Below the pieces are notes generated by a model. The model was not told the DNA's origin. It did no database searches and saw nothing but the letters and a program-made list of their open reading frames with translations. The position numbers and the translations under genes were made by a program. From Pseudarthrobacter sp. Fe7 (GTDB taxonomy: Bacteria; Actinomycetota; Actinomycetes; Actinomycetales; Micrococcaceae): a stretch of DNA of 64,000 bases. Each line of letters opens with the position of its first letter. Positions within the stretch are counted from its first letter, which is position 1. The stretch is taken from contig CP099977.1 in NCBI GenBank assembly GCA_024372495.1, positions 1,674,001 through 1,738,000 on the forward strand. Reading direction: 5' to 3'. Below, piece by piece: positions 19,257-29,062 of the stretch.

Positions 19257-20718
19257 GTGGACCACAACGAAGCTCCCCTCCTGGATGCGCTGGACCGCTA
19301 CCACCGGCTGGACCGCTACGGTTTCACTCCGCCCGCCCACCGGCAGGGCCGCGGGGCGGATCCCAGGGTCCGGGACATCCTTGGCGCTGACACGTTCCGG
19401 GCAGATGTCCTGGCGTCCGGTGGCCTGGATGACCGGTCGTCCTCCGGCGGGTACCTGAAGAAGGCCGAACAGCTCATGGCGGATGCCGTGGGCGCCGAGA
19501 CGTCCTTCTTTTCCACCTGCGGCAGCTCCCTGTCGGTGAAGGCCGCCGTGCTGGCCGTGGCTGCGGGCAAGGGCGACCTGCTGGTGAGCCGCGACGCCCA
19601 CAAGTCCATCACGGCAGGGCTGGTGTTTTCCGGCATCCAGCCGCGCTGGATCCGGCCCCGCTGGGACTCCAAGCTGCACCTCGCACATCCGCCGTCGGCA
19701 GCGGATGTGGAGGAGATGTGGGAACGGTACCCGGACGCCGCGGGGGCGCTGATCGTCAGCCCCACCCCGTACGGAACCTGCGCGGACATCGCCGCAATCG
19801 CCAAGATCTGCCACGACCGGGGGAAACCGCTGATTGTTGACGAGGCCTGGGGTGCGCACCTGCCCTTCCACGAGGGACTCCCCACATGGGCGATGAGTGC
19901 CGGTGCCGATGTCTGCGTGGTGTCCGTGCACAAGATGGGTGCCGGCTTTGAGCAGGGCTCCGTCTACCACCTTCAGGGCGACCTGGTGGACCCAGCACAC
20001 CTGTCCGAGTGCGCGGACCTGCTGATGACCACCAGCCCCAACGTCATCCTGTACTCGGCCATGGACGGCTGGCGGCGGCAAATGGTCCAGCACGGGGCCG
20101 AACTCCTGGGCAGCGCCCTGGACCTGGCCCGGCGGCTGCGCCGGGACATCGACGCCCTCCCGGGCATCCATGTGCTGGAGGACGAGGCTCCTCGCCGCAG
20201 AGTCCTCCCACGACCTGGACCGCCTGCAGATCCTCATGGAAGTGTCCGGGCTCGGCATCAGCGGCTACCAGGCGGCCGACTGGCTGCGGGAAAACAGCCG
20301 CCTGGACATGGGCCTCAGCGACCACCGCCGCATCATGGCAACCCTGTCCATGGCCGACGACGACGCCTCCGCCCAGCGGCTCCTGGACGCGCTGCAGGCC
20401 CTGATCGAAGCAGCCCCCGCGCTTCCTGCCCCGGCGCAGGTTGACGTGCCGTCGCCGTCGGGCCTGGAACTGGAGACGGTGATGCTCCCGCGGGACGCCT
20501 TCTTCGGCCCGCGCGAGGATGTCCCCGCGCGGGAGGCAGTTGGGCGCGTGGCGGCCGAGCAGGTCACCCCGTATCCGCCGGGCATCCCGGTGATCGTGCC
20601 CGGGGAGCGGATCAATGAGGCCGTCATCGAGTACCTCGAGTCGGGGCTGAAGGCGGGCATGGTCCTGCCCGATCCCGCCGATCCGTCGCTGGGCACCGTC
20701 CGGGTGGTGCGGAAGTAG
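19257..20718 (+). CDS. PLP-dependent Orn/Lys/Arg decarboxylase family protein, copy 2
   Basis: Paralogue of the enzyme at 7981, with the same blocks throughout: RYGFTPPAHRQGR near the start, TCGSSLSVKAA, IVDEAWGAHLPF, the PLP lysine in SVHKMGAGFEQGS, and a C-terminal LETVMLPRDAFFGP. The frame breaks at 20185-20189 (AGGCT for AGCT); repaired length is about 486 residues. AAAGGA lies ten bases before the GTG start. The two copies share their architecture but not their neighbours, so this is an old duplication or two independent acquisitions rather than a tandem repeat. The substrate is not determinable. Confidence 0.82.
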
Positions 20719-20754
20719 CCTTTGCGTCCTTTGGCGCGGCGTACAGTAAACGGC

Positions 20755-21795
20755 ATGCCCAATCCTGGTCACCCGCCTGCCCCTGCTGACTTCACTCAGG
20801 GCATTCCGCCGCTGGACGAACTGCTGGCGGGCGCCCATGTGGTGAGCCTGCCCATGCGGGTGAAGTTCCGCGGTATCGTGCAGCGGGAATCGCTCCTGCT
20901 CCGGGGTTCCCGGGGCTGGGGCGAGTTCTGCCCCTTTCCCGAGTACGGCGACGCCGAGGCATCCCGCTGGCTGGCCGCCGCCATCGAGGCGGGATGGGAG
21001 GGCTTCCCGGCCCCGCTGCGCACGTCCATCCCGGTCAACGCCACAGTGCCGGCCGTTTCCGCGGACCGGGTGCCGGACGTCCTGGCCCGGTTCGGCCGGG
21101 TGGATGCGGTGAAGGTCAAGGTCGCCGAGCAGGGGCAGTCTTTGGACGACGACGTTGCCCGGGTCAGCGCCGTCCGCGCCGCGCTGCCGGACGCTGCCGT
21201 CCGGGTGGACGCCAACGGCGGCTGGGACGTGCCCGGCGCGGTGGAGGCGCTGACCCGGCTGGCGCCGGTAGGCCTGGAGTACGCGGAACAGCCGGTTGCT
21301 GCCATCGAGGGCCTGGCCGAGGTCCGGGCGCGGCTGCGGGACGCCGGGACCCCGGTGCTGATCGCGGCGGACGAGAGCGTCCGGAAGGAAACAGACCCCC
21401 TCCGCGTGGCCCGGGCCGGCGCGGCGGACCTCATTGTGGTCAAGGTGGCGCCGCTTGGGGGAGTGCGGCGAGCCCTGGACCTCGTGGCACAGGCCGGACT
21501 TCCCGCCGTCGTCAGCTCCGCGCTGGACACCTCCGTGGGGATCCGCGCCGGGCTGGCGCTTGCCGCCGCCCTGCCGGACCTGCCGTACGCGTGCGGCCTT
21601 GGCACGGTGTCCCTGTTCGAATCGGACGTCACCCTGGACCCGTTGGTGGCCGACGACGGCGCCATCCGCCTCCGCGACGTTTCCGCCGACACCGGGCTGC
21701 TGGAGCGGTTTGCGGCTCCCGCGGAACGCCGGGACTGGTGGCTGGACCGGCTCCGCCGGATCCACTCCCTCCTCGCCCCGTCGACTGCTCCGTAA
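20755..21795 (+). CDS. menC: o-Succinylbenzoate synthase
   Basis: Menaquinone-pathway enolase-superfamily enzyme that dehydrates SHCHC to o-succinylbenzoate. The catalytic set is visible: KVKVAE (KxK), VDANGGWD, EYAEQP, ADES and the second-side Lys in VVKVAPLGG. Length is 346 residues and the gene is intact. TACAGT lies seven bases before the ATG and no ribosome site is present, so a leaderless mRNA is likely. menD lies 2.5 kb downstream beyond phoX. Confidence 0.88.
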   Translation: MPNPGHPPAPADFTQGIPPLDELLAGAHVVSLPMRVKFRGIVQRESLLLRGSRGWGEFCPFPEYGDAEASRWLAAAIEAGWEGFPAPLRTSIPVNATVPAVSADRVPDVLARFGRVDAVKVKVAEQGQSLDDDVARVSAVRAALPDAAVRVDANGGWDVPGAVEALTRLAPVGLEYAEQPVAAIEGLAEVRARLRDAGTPVLIAADESVRKETDPLRVARAGAADLIVVKVAPLGGVRRALDLVAQAGLPAVVSSALDTSVGIRAGLALAAALPDLPYACGLGTVSLFESDVTLDPLVADDGAIRLRDVSADTGLLERFAAPAERRDWWLDRLRRIHSLLAPSTAP

Positions 21796-21850
21796 CTGGT
21801 TTCCAGGCCCTAAATGGGCAGCGGGGCCAGTCAAAGGAGGTCTTCCACAG

Positions 21851-21894
21851 GTTTCTTTCAGCCTTTTCACGGGTTTACCTCAGGTTCATGTGCA
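21851..21894 (+). promoter_or_regulatory. Pho box (PhoP-binding direct repeats)
   Basis: Four 11-bp units lie in phase upstream of phoX: GTTTCTTTCAG, CCTTTTCACGG, GTTTACCTCAG and GTTCATGTGCA. Units 1, 3 and 4 match the actinobacterial PhoP repeat, which is built on GTTCACC with an 11-bp period. The position, 72 bp before the start codon, fits activation under phosphate limitation. Confidence 0.7.
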
Positions 21895-21965
21895 TGCCGT
21901 CAGTATTTCAGAACAGGCTGGAAGGGTGAGCGGGCACCCGATAGACATTCCCTGGAAGGTTTCCC

Positions 21966-24031
21966 ATGTCTGAAACAGCCCGCAAGTTCACCCTGCTGCC
22001 CATGCTCGGCCATACCAAGGGCAAGCGCAGCCCCGTTACATGCGCACTCAAGTGCGACAACGCCTGTGCAGGCGACGTCTGCAACACCGCTCCAACAGCT
22101 ACTTCCGCGACATCGCTTCCGCCACCCTGTCCCGCCGCGCCGCCCTGGGCCTTGGCGCCGCCGGTGCCCTCGCCGTCGCCCTCGGTTCAGCGGTGAGCTC
22201 GGCCGAACCTGCCTCCGCCGCCGGCCTGTCCAAGGCCGCCAAGGAAGGCTTCGGCAACTCCAAGCTTCAGTTCACCGCCATCAAGCCCGTGGACAAGGCC
22301 GTTGACGCCTTCACCGTTCCGGAGGGCTTCACCTGGCAGCCGATCATCCGCTGGGGCGATCCACTGTTCAACGATTCCCCCGAGTTCGACCTGGACCACC
22401 AGACCGCGGCGGCGCAGGCCCGCCAGTTCGGCTACAACAACGACTACACGGACATCGTGGAAATCCCCGGCAGCAAGGGCCGCCGCGCGGTACTGTTCAC
22501 CAACCACGAATACACCAACGAAAACATCATGGTTCCCGCCGGCTACGACGCCAAGGAAACCCGCGCCATTGGCCGCGCTGCCCATGGCCTGGCCGTGGTT
22601 GAACTCGAGCGCAAGAACACCACTAAACCGTGGAGCTACGTCAAGGGCGCGCCGCTGAACCGCCGCTACCTCTCCGACACCACCTACGAACTGACCGGCC
22701 CGGTGGCCGGCTCGGCACTGGTCAAGACCGTCGCCGACCCCTCCGGCCGCGCCATCAAGGGAACGTTCGGCAACTGCTCCGGCGGCACCACCCCCTGGGG
22801 CACCATCCTCTCCGGCGAGGAGAACTTCAACGGCTACTTTGTCTCCGCTGGCACCTCGGCCAGCGACAAGCGCTACGGCCTGACCGCCAAGCCCACCGCG
22901 CGCCAGTGGGAGTTGGACGACCCCCGCTTCGATACCCGCAACGGCGGCTACGAAAACGAAACCAACCGGTTCGGCTGGATCGTGGAAGTCGACCCGTTCG
23001 ATCCCACCTCCACCCCTAAGAAGCGCTCCGCGATGGGCCGCTTCAAGCACGAGGGCGCCAACGTGATCGTGGCCGAATCCGGGCATGTGGTGGCATACAT
23101 GGGTGACGACGAGAAGTTCGACTACCTCTACAAGTTCGTCTCGGCAGGGAAATACCGTGAGGGGGACCGCAGGCACAACATGGACCTGCTCTCCGAGGGC
23201 GACCTGTATGTTGCCAAGTTCACCGGCAACTCTCCCGCTGCGGAGATCACCGGCACCGGGGCGCTTCCCGCCGACGGCGCCTTCGACGGCACCGGCGAAT
23301 GGCTGCCCCTGGTGGTCGGCGGAAAGTCGGAAGTCCCCGGCATGTCCGTCGAAGAGGTCCTGGTCTACACCCGCCTGGCCGCGGACAAGGTGGGCCCCAC
23401 CAAGATGGACCGCTGCGAGGATGTCCAGCCCAGCCTGCACACCGGCAAGGTCTACGTGGTCTGCACCAACAACTCGGACCGCGGTACCGGTACCAAAGAG
23501 GGCGCCACGGAGGTCAACCCGCGCACGCAGAACCGCGACGGCCACATCGTGGAAATCACCGAAACCGGCGACCAGACCTCCACGAAGTTCAACTGGACCC
23601 TCCTGATGGTCTGCGGCGATCCGGCGCAGGGCGATGTCACCTACTTCTCGGGCTACCCGATGGAAAAGGTCTCGCCCATCTCCTGCCCGGACAACGTGGC
23701 CTTCGACTCCGTGGGCAACCTCTGGATCTCCACCGACGGTGCCCCCTCCGGCATTGGCTACAACGACGGCCTTTTCAAGGTCACCCTGGACGGTGCCGAG
23801 CGCGGCAAGGTGGAGCAGTTCCTCTCCGTTCCCCGCGACGCCGAAACCTGCGGCCCGGTCATCCACGACGACGAGCGCACCGTGTTCGTTTCCGTGCAGC
23901 ACCCCGGCGAGGAAGGCACCTTCGAGGCGCCGCACTCGTTCTTCCCGGATTACGTCCAGGCAGGCACGACGCCGGCCCCCGGCCAGGTGCGCGCGCCCCG
24001 TCCCGCCGTGGTCCAGGTGTTCCGCGGCTAA
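21966..24031 (+). CDS. phoX: PhoX-type alkaline phosphatase, Tat-exported
   Basis: Extracellular phosphatase of the PhoX family that uses Ca2+ and Fe3+. The N-terminal 45 residues precede a twin-arginine signal, LSRRAALGLGAAGALAVALG, so the folded enzyme should leave through Tat. Later blocks include LFTNHEYTNENIMVP, GTILSGEENFNGYF and WISTDGAPSG, typical of PhoX. One C is missing near 22093, breaking the frame before the Tat motif; repaired length is about 688. A Pho box lies upstream. The usual role is releasing phosphate from organic esters under starvation. Confidence 0.9.
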
Positions 24032-24048
24032 CCCTGGCGACGCGCCAT

Positions 24049-24144
24049 CACCTTTGACGGGTTTTCCTGAAACGCCCGCTCACCTTTGACGGGTTTTCCT
24101 GAAATGCCCGCTCACCTTTGACGGGTTTTCGTGAAACGCCCGCT
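24049..24144 (+). repeat. Three tandem 32-bp repeats
   Basis: Three adjacent 32-bp units at 24049-24080, 24081-24112 and 24113-24144. Each begins CACCTTTGACGGGTTTTC and ends GCCCGCT; they differ at only two positions (24104 and 24131). A degenerate fourth begins at 24145. Inverted partial copies (GGTGAGCGGGCGTT) follow at 24171-24184 and 24234-24247. There are no spacers, so this is not a CRISPR array. It fills the gap between phoX and menD. Confidence 0.85.
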
Positions 24145-24183
24145 CACTTTTGTTCCGCCCAAACGGGACAGGTGAGCGGGCGT
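24136..24183. terminator. Hairpin built from the repeat and its inverted copy
   Basis: ACGCCCGCTCAC at 24136-24147 pairs perfectly with GTGAGCGGGCGT at 24172-24183; an inner TCCCG/CGGGA-like pairing may extend it. It could end phoX transcription. No long T-run follows. Confidence 0.5.
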
Positions 24184-24268
24184 TCAATTTGAACTGCCAA
24201 AGGTGCGCGCGGGATGGGGAATTGGGTGCCAAAGGTGAGCGGGCGTTGGAGGGTGGCAGACTGGTTAG

Positions 24269-26072
24269 GTGACTTCGTTGAACGAACCCGCACCCGACGC
24301 CGCCTCCACAGACATTCCCACCGGTACCACTGCTGCCACTGAAGCGGCAGACGCCATGCACTCTGACGATGCGCCTGGGCTGAGCGCGCTCGCTGCAGCG
24401 CGGATCGCCGTCGATGTCCTGGTCGACGGCGGGGTGCGGCACGTGGTGGTGTCGCCGGGTTCGCGGTCGGCCCCCATGGCATACGCCCTGGCCGAGGCGT
24501 CGGCGGCAGGGCGGGTGGACCTGCTGGTCCGGATCGACGAGCGGTCCGCCGGGTTCACCGCGCTGGGCCTGGCCCTCTCGACCGGCTCGCCCGCAGCCGT
24601 CCTCACCACGTCCGGGACCGCCGTCGGAAACCTGATGCCCGCCGTGATGGAGGCCAACCACGCCGCCGTCCCGCTGCTGGTCCTGTCCGCGGACCGGCCG
24701 GACGAGCTCCGGGGGACCGGTGCCAACCAGACCACCGTCCAGCCCGACCTCTTTGGCGAGCACGTCCGGTTCGCCGCGGACATTCCGGCCGGGAGCAACC
24801 CCCAGCGGGCCATCCAAACCGGACTCTCAGCGGCCACCGGCGCGTTCGCGGACCTCCCGCCCGGCCCGGTACAGCTCAACCTCGCCTTCCGCGACCCCCT
24901 GGTGCCCGCGCCTGACGAGGGGCTGCCCACGATGGTGGAGCGGCAGCGCTACCGGGTGGGCACCGAGCCGCTGGTCATGAACCTGCCACCGGCGCCGGAG
25001 AACCTGCCGGAGCCTGCGCACGGTGGTGGTGGCAGGGCACGACGCCGGTCCGGTGGCCGAGGCGTTCGCCCGCGCCCACAACCTTCCGCTGCTCGCCGAA
25101 CCCTCCTCCAACTCCCGCTTCGGACCGAACGCCGTGGGCCCGTACCGGCTGCTGCTGGAGCATTTCGGGGCCGGTTCGGCGCAACCGATCGAACGCGTGG
25201 TGCTGTTCGGCAGGCCCACGCTGTCCCGTCCGGTGGCCGCGCTCCTTGCCCGCGCCGACCTCGAGTCAGCCCTGTACCAGCCGGTCCCGGTCGCCTGGTA
25301 CGAGCCCGGCCGGCGCACTGAGCTGCCGCTGGAAAACCTCGCAGACCTCACGGATTTCGCCGGCCGCGGCAGCGCTGCCTGGCTGGACACGTGGCTGCTT
25401 GCAGGCTCGGCCGCGCAGCACGCGCTGGACCAGGTATTAGCCGCAGAAACCGCTGCCACCGGCCCCTCGGTGGCCTCGCTGGTGTGGCGGAATGCGTGCG
25501 GCCAGCTGCTGCTGGGCTCCTCCAACGGCATCCGGGACGTTGACCTCGCCGGGCTTCCGGCCAACGATCCTGCCGCCACCGTGTATGCCAACCGGGGCCT
25601 GGCCGGCATCGACGGCACTATTTCCACCGCCACCGGCATCGCCCTGGGCGGCCGGCAGGAGACCACCGTGCTGCTGGGCGACGTGACCTTCCTGCACGAC
25701 GCCGGCGGCCTCCTCCTGGGGATGGGGGAGGAACAGCCGGACCTGCGGATCGTGGTCCTGAACGACTCCGGCGGCGCCATTTTCGGGCTGCTGGAACACG
25801 GGGGAGTGGAGGAGGGCGGCCGCTACGGAGACGCCGTCGAACGCCTTTTCGCCACCCCGCACTCCGTGGATATCGCGGCACTCGCTGCAGCGTACGGCGT
25901 CGGCCATTCACTGGTAGGCACGACGGCGGGACTCGCAGAGGCGCTGGGCCGGCCTGTGCAGGGGCGCAGCATCGTGGAGGTCCGGACCGACCGCCGGCAG
26001 CTCCGGCAGCTCCACGCACGGATCAAGGAGGCGGTGTCCGCCGCTGTCGAGGGCGTGCTCTCCGGGCAGTAG
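24269..26072 (+). CDS. menD: 2-Succinyl-5-enolpyruvyl-6-hydroxy-3-cyclohexene-1-carboxylate synthase
   Basis: Thiamine-diphosphate enzyme joining isochorismate and 2-oxoglutarate in menaquinone synthesis. The N-terminal domain has HVVVSPGSRSAPMAYAL and the catalytic Glu region RIDERSAGFTALGLA. The C-terminal ThDP domain has GIDGTISTATGIALG and LNDSGGAIFGLLEHG. An insertion at 25011-25015 (AGCCT for AGCT) breaks the frame in the middle domain; repaired length is about 600 residues, slightly long because of the N-terminus. CAGACT lies exactly six bases before the GTG, without a ribosome site, which fits leaderless translation. Confidence 0.9.
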
Positions 26073-26096
26073 CGCAAAAACGGGCCATGACGCGAC

Positions 26097-26138
26097 AATG
26101 CCCTGCCGCTACCGGTATATCCGGGGCGGCAGGGCATT
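26097..26138. terminator. Bidirectional terminator between menD and the glutamate ABC operon
   Basis: Perfect 13-bp inverted repeat AATGCCCTGCCGC / GCGGCAGGGCATT with a 16-base loop, lying between the convergent menD and ABC ATPase genes. Confidence 0.8.
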
Positions 26139-26163
26139 TGCGTGTCGAAAGCTTGAACCGGGG

Positions 26164-26939
26164 TCAGAGCACCCGGCTCAGGAACTCCTTGGTCCGCGCA
26201 TGCTGGGGGTTGGCGATGATCTCCCGGGGATCGCCCGATTCCACCACCACGCCGCCGTCCATGAAGGTCAGCGTGTCACCCACCTCGCGGGCGAAGCCGA
26301 TCTCGTGGGTCACCACGATCATGGTCATACCGGACTTGGCCAGGTCCTTCATCACGTTCAGGACATCGCCCACGAGCTCCGGGTCAAGAGCCGACGTGGG
26401 CTCGTCGAACAGCATGAGCTCCGGCTCCATGGCCAGCGCACGGGCAATGGCCACGCGCTGCTGCTGGCCACCGGAGAGCTGTGAGGGGTAGTGGCCGGAA
26501 CGGTCGCCGAGCCCCACCCGGGCCAGCGCTCCAGGGCACGCTTCTGGGCGGCAGCCTTGGACTGGCCCTTCACGTGCACCGGCGCTTCCATGACATTCTG
26601 CAGTGCGGTCTTGTGCGGGAACAGGTTGAAGCGCTGGAACACCATGCCGATTTCACGGCGCTGGGCGGCGATTTCCTTGGTCTTGAGGTCGTGGAGCCTG
26701 CCGTTGACCTCGCGGTAGCCGATCAGCTGCCCGCCCACGGAGATCCGCCCGGCACTGATGCTTTCCAGGAGGTTCACGCAGCGGAGCATGGTGGATTTGC
26801 CGGAACCGGAAGGCCCGATCACCACCGACACCTCGCCCTGGTTGACGGTCATGTCGATGCCCCGCAGGACATGGTGCTGCCCGTAGTACTTGTGGAGGCC
26901 CTCGATCTTGACCAGCGGCTTCTCTGCTGTGACGGTCAT
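26164..26939 (-). CDS. Amino-acid ABC transporter ATPase (glutamate/glutamine type)
   Basis: ATPase of a polar amino-acid importer. It has Walker [17 protein letters not shown], signature [15 protein letters not shown] and Walker [17 protein letters not shown]. The frame breaks near 26524, as if one base were missing in ALERALARVGL; repaired length is about 258, normal for GlnQ/GluA. It is the last gene of a three-gene operon and overlaps the permease by four bases. The partner binding protein at 27933 suggests glutamate, glutamine or aspartate as substrate. Confidence 0.88.
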
Positions 26940-27897
26940 CGTGCACTCTCCTCGGGGAAGTCCGTCTTCATTGACCGCTTGGCATCAGCGCCGGCGCCGG
27001 CAGCCTTGGCAGCTGCCGGGTTCACGGCCGCCGGGGCGAGGTTGTCCACGCCCTTGCCGTAATAGGCCTCGATGAAGTGCTGGCCGACCATCAGGATGCT
27101 GGTGATCACCAGGTACCAGATTGCCGCGACGATCAGCAGTGGCACCGGCAGGTAGGTCCGGTTTGCCAGGGCATTGGTGGCGAACGTCAGGTCCAGGGTG
27201 AATGGAACCGCGAGCACCAGCGAGGTGGTCTTGAGCATGCCGATGGTCTCGTTCCCGGTGGGAGGCACGATCACCCGCATGGCCTGCGGCAGGATGATCC
27301 GCCACATGATCTTGCCCTTGGACATGCCCAGGGCCTCGGCGGCTTCCTGCTGGCCCCTGTCCACGGACTTGAGGCCGGCACGGAAAATTTCCGCGAGATA
27401 AGCGGACTCGTTCAGGCCCAAGCCCAGGATCGCAGCAACGGTTGCATTCACGACGCTGGCGGTGTCAAGGCTGAAGAGTTCAGGGCCAAACGGCACGCCG
27501 GCGCTGATCTTTGGGTACAGAACCGCAATCAGGCCCCAGAACACCAGGCTGGGTGTACACAGGAGTACCACGGAAGAACCACACCCAGACCCAGGCTGGA
27601 CCAGCGGAATATGGGGTTGTCGGACTGGCGCATGAACGCCAGCAGGATGGCCAGGACAATCGCCAGAACCATCGATGCCACGGTGAGCAGCAGGGTCCAG
27701 CCCACGCCCTGGACAACCTTGACGTCCAGGATGTAGGTGCCAACGATGTCCCAGCGGAAGTTGGGGTTGGTGAAAAGGCTCTGCAGGAACACCGCAACGA
27801 AAGCGAGGATGATGACGGCGCTGATCCACCGGCCGGGGTGGCGCACCGGCACTGACTTGTTCAGTACCGGTGCGTCCCGGTGTTGATGGTGTTCCAT
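26936..27897 (-). CDS. Amino-acid ABC transporter permease
   Basis: Single permease of the His/Glu/Gln family. After an N-terminal helix it carries the typical WFFRGTPVYTQLVFWG block, the EAAEALGMSKGKIMWRIILPQAMRVI coupling loop (near residues 205-230) and a last helix. Two insertions, at 27546-27550 and 27593-27597, each at an SAGCTS site, break the frame; repair joins the two readings exactly inside WVWVWFFRGTPVYTQL. Length is about 319, longer than usual because of an N-terminal tail and a Lys/Ala-rich C-terminus. The start could also be TTG 27936, overlapping the binding-protein stop. Confidence 0.85.
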
Positions 27898-27932
27898 GTG
27901 CACACCTGACTTGTCGTCGGTAACGCGAAAAC

Positions 27933-28886
27933 TCAAGACTTAACCGCCGGGTTGACCTCGGACTTGGTGATGGCGCCCTCGGAGTTGCCCCAGCCTTCCA
28001 GGATCTTCTTGTAGGAGCCGTCTTCCATCAGCTTGGTGACGGTCTTCTGGATGACGTCGGCCCAGGCAGTGTCAGCCTTGGCCACGGCAATGCCCTGCGG
28101 AGCGGAGTCGTAGACGTCGCCGAGCTTTTCCAGCTGGCCGTTGGTCTGGGTCAGGGCGTAGCCGATGATGGGGGAGTCGGCGGCCATGGCATCGATGCTG
28201 CCGTTCACCAGGCGGGTGGTGACGTCCGTCTGGTTCTTCAGGGTGACGATGTCAATCGGCTTCTTGCCGTCGGCCACGCACTTCTTGTTGCGGTCGGCGA
28301 GGTCCGGGTCTTCCTGGACGGTGCCGGTCTGCACGCCAATGGACTTGCCGCAGACGTCATCCAGGGAGAACTTGTTGGGGTTGCCCTTCTTGACTGCCCA
28401 GGCGGTGCCGGCGTTGAAGTAGCTGACCATGTTCACGGCGCCCAGGCGCTCCGGGTTGATGGTGAACGAGGAGATGCCCAGATCGTACTTGGGGCCGAGG
28501 GCCGGGAGGATGCCGGTGAACTCCGCGGTCTGGACCTGTACCTTGAGCCCCAGGGTGGCACCAATGGCCTTGGCGATGTCCACGTCGTAGCCGACAGCAG
28601 TCTGGCCGTCGGGACCGAGGAACTCGGCCGGCGCGTAGCTGGTGTCCGAGCCAATCGTGATGGTGCCCTTGGACTTGATGGCGTCCGGGACCATGGCGGC
28701 CAGGGCATCGTCCTTCTTGACCGTCGAGGGATCAAAGCTGGCGCTGGCACTGCCCGAGGAAGTGGCCGCGCTGGAGGGACCCGTTTCCGAGGCGTTGGTG
28801 CACGCTGAGAGGGCCAGGGCGCTGATGGCGATCATAGTGGCGGCGGTCAGCTTGGACGTGCCCAGGAGGGTACGGGGAGTCTGCAT
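27933..28886 (-). CDS. Amino-acid ABC transporter substrate-binding lipoprotein
   Basis: Solute-binding protein of family 3, 317 residues. The signal peptide ends in a lipobox ISALALSACTN, so the mature protein is anchored by its Cys. The binding domain begins ITIGSDTSYAPAEFLGPDG and includes VGYDVDIAKAIG, both typical of polar amino-acid binding proteins. It is the first gene of the operon, followed by permease and ATPase. The gap 28887-29062 back to the isochorismate synthase shows an A/T-rich stretch at 28929-28941 likely to hold the promoter. Confidence 0.9.
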   Translation of the reverse strand: MQTPRTLLGTSKLTAATMIAISALALSACTNASETGPSSAATSSGSASASFDPSTVKKDDALAAMVPDAIKSKGTITIGSDTSYAPAEFLGPDGQTAVGYDVDIAKAIGATLGLKVQVQTAEFTGILPALGPKYDLGISSFTINPERLGAVNMVSYFNAGTAWAVKKGNPNKFSLDDVCGKSIGVQTGTVQEDPDLADRNKKCVADGKKPIDIVTLKNQTDVTTRLVNGSIDAMAADSPIIGYALTQTNGQLEKLGDVYDSAPQGIAVAKADTAWADVIQKTVTKLMEDGSYKKILEGWGNSEGAITKSEVNPAVKS

Positions 28887-29062
28887 TTCTTACCTTTTGT
28901 TGCAGGGGATATGAGGTACTAACGCGGCTTATAGTGTAACGCTCAACAAGAGAGGTACGTCACACGCAACTAAGTTTCACTATTGGATAACCTTTACGGT
29001 GACAAAATCAAGCCTTCCAGAGCAGCGTTCGTCTGTCATCCCAGACTCGTTGATCCGGAACG

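Noticed and set aside
17760..20258. Very long minus-strand open frame (832 codons)
   Set aside because: It is antisense to the NRAMP and decarboxylase genes, has biased composition from codon-position GC, and shows no domain. The same holds for long antisense frames at 20044-21870, 22187-23935 and 61537-63825.
7981..20718. Decarboxylase copies as a recent duplication or composite transposon
   Set aside because: The copies are clearly diverged, have different neighbours and no flanking repeats or transposase.
24049..24144. CRISPR array
   Set aside because: The 32-bp units are contiguous, with no spacers, and no cas gene is near.
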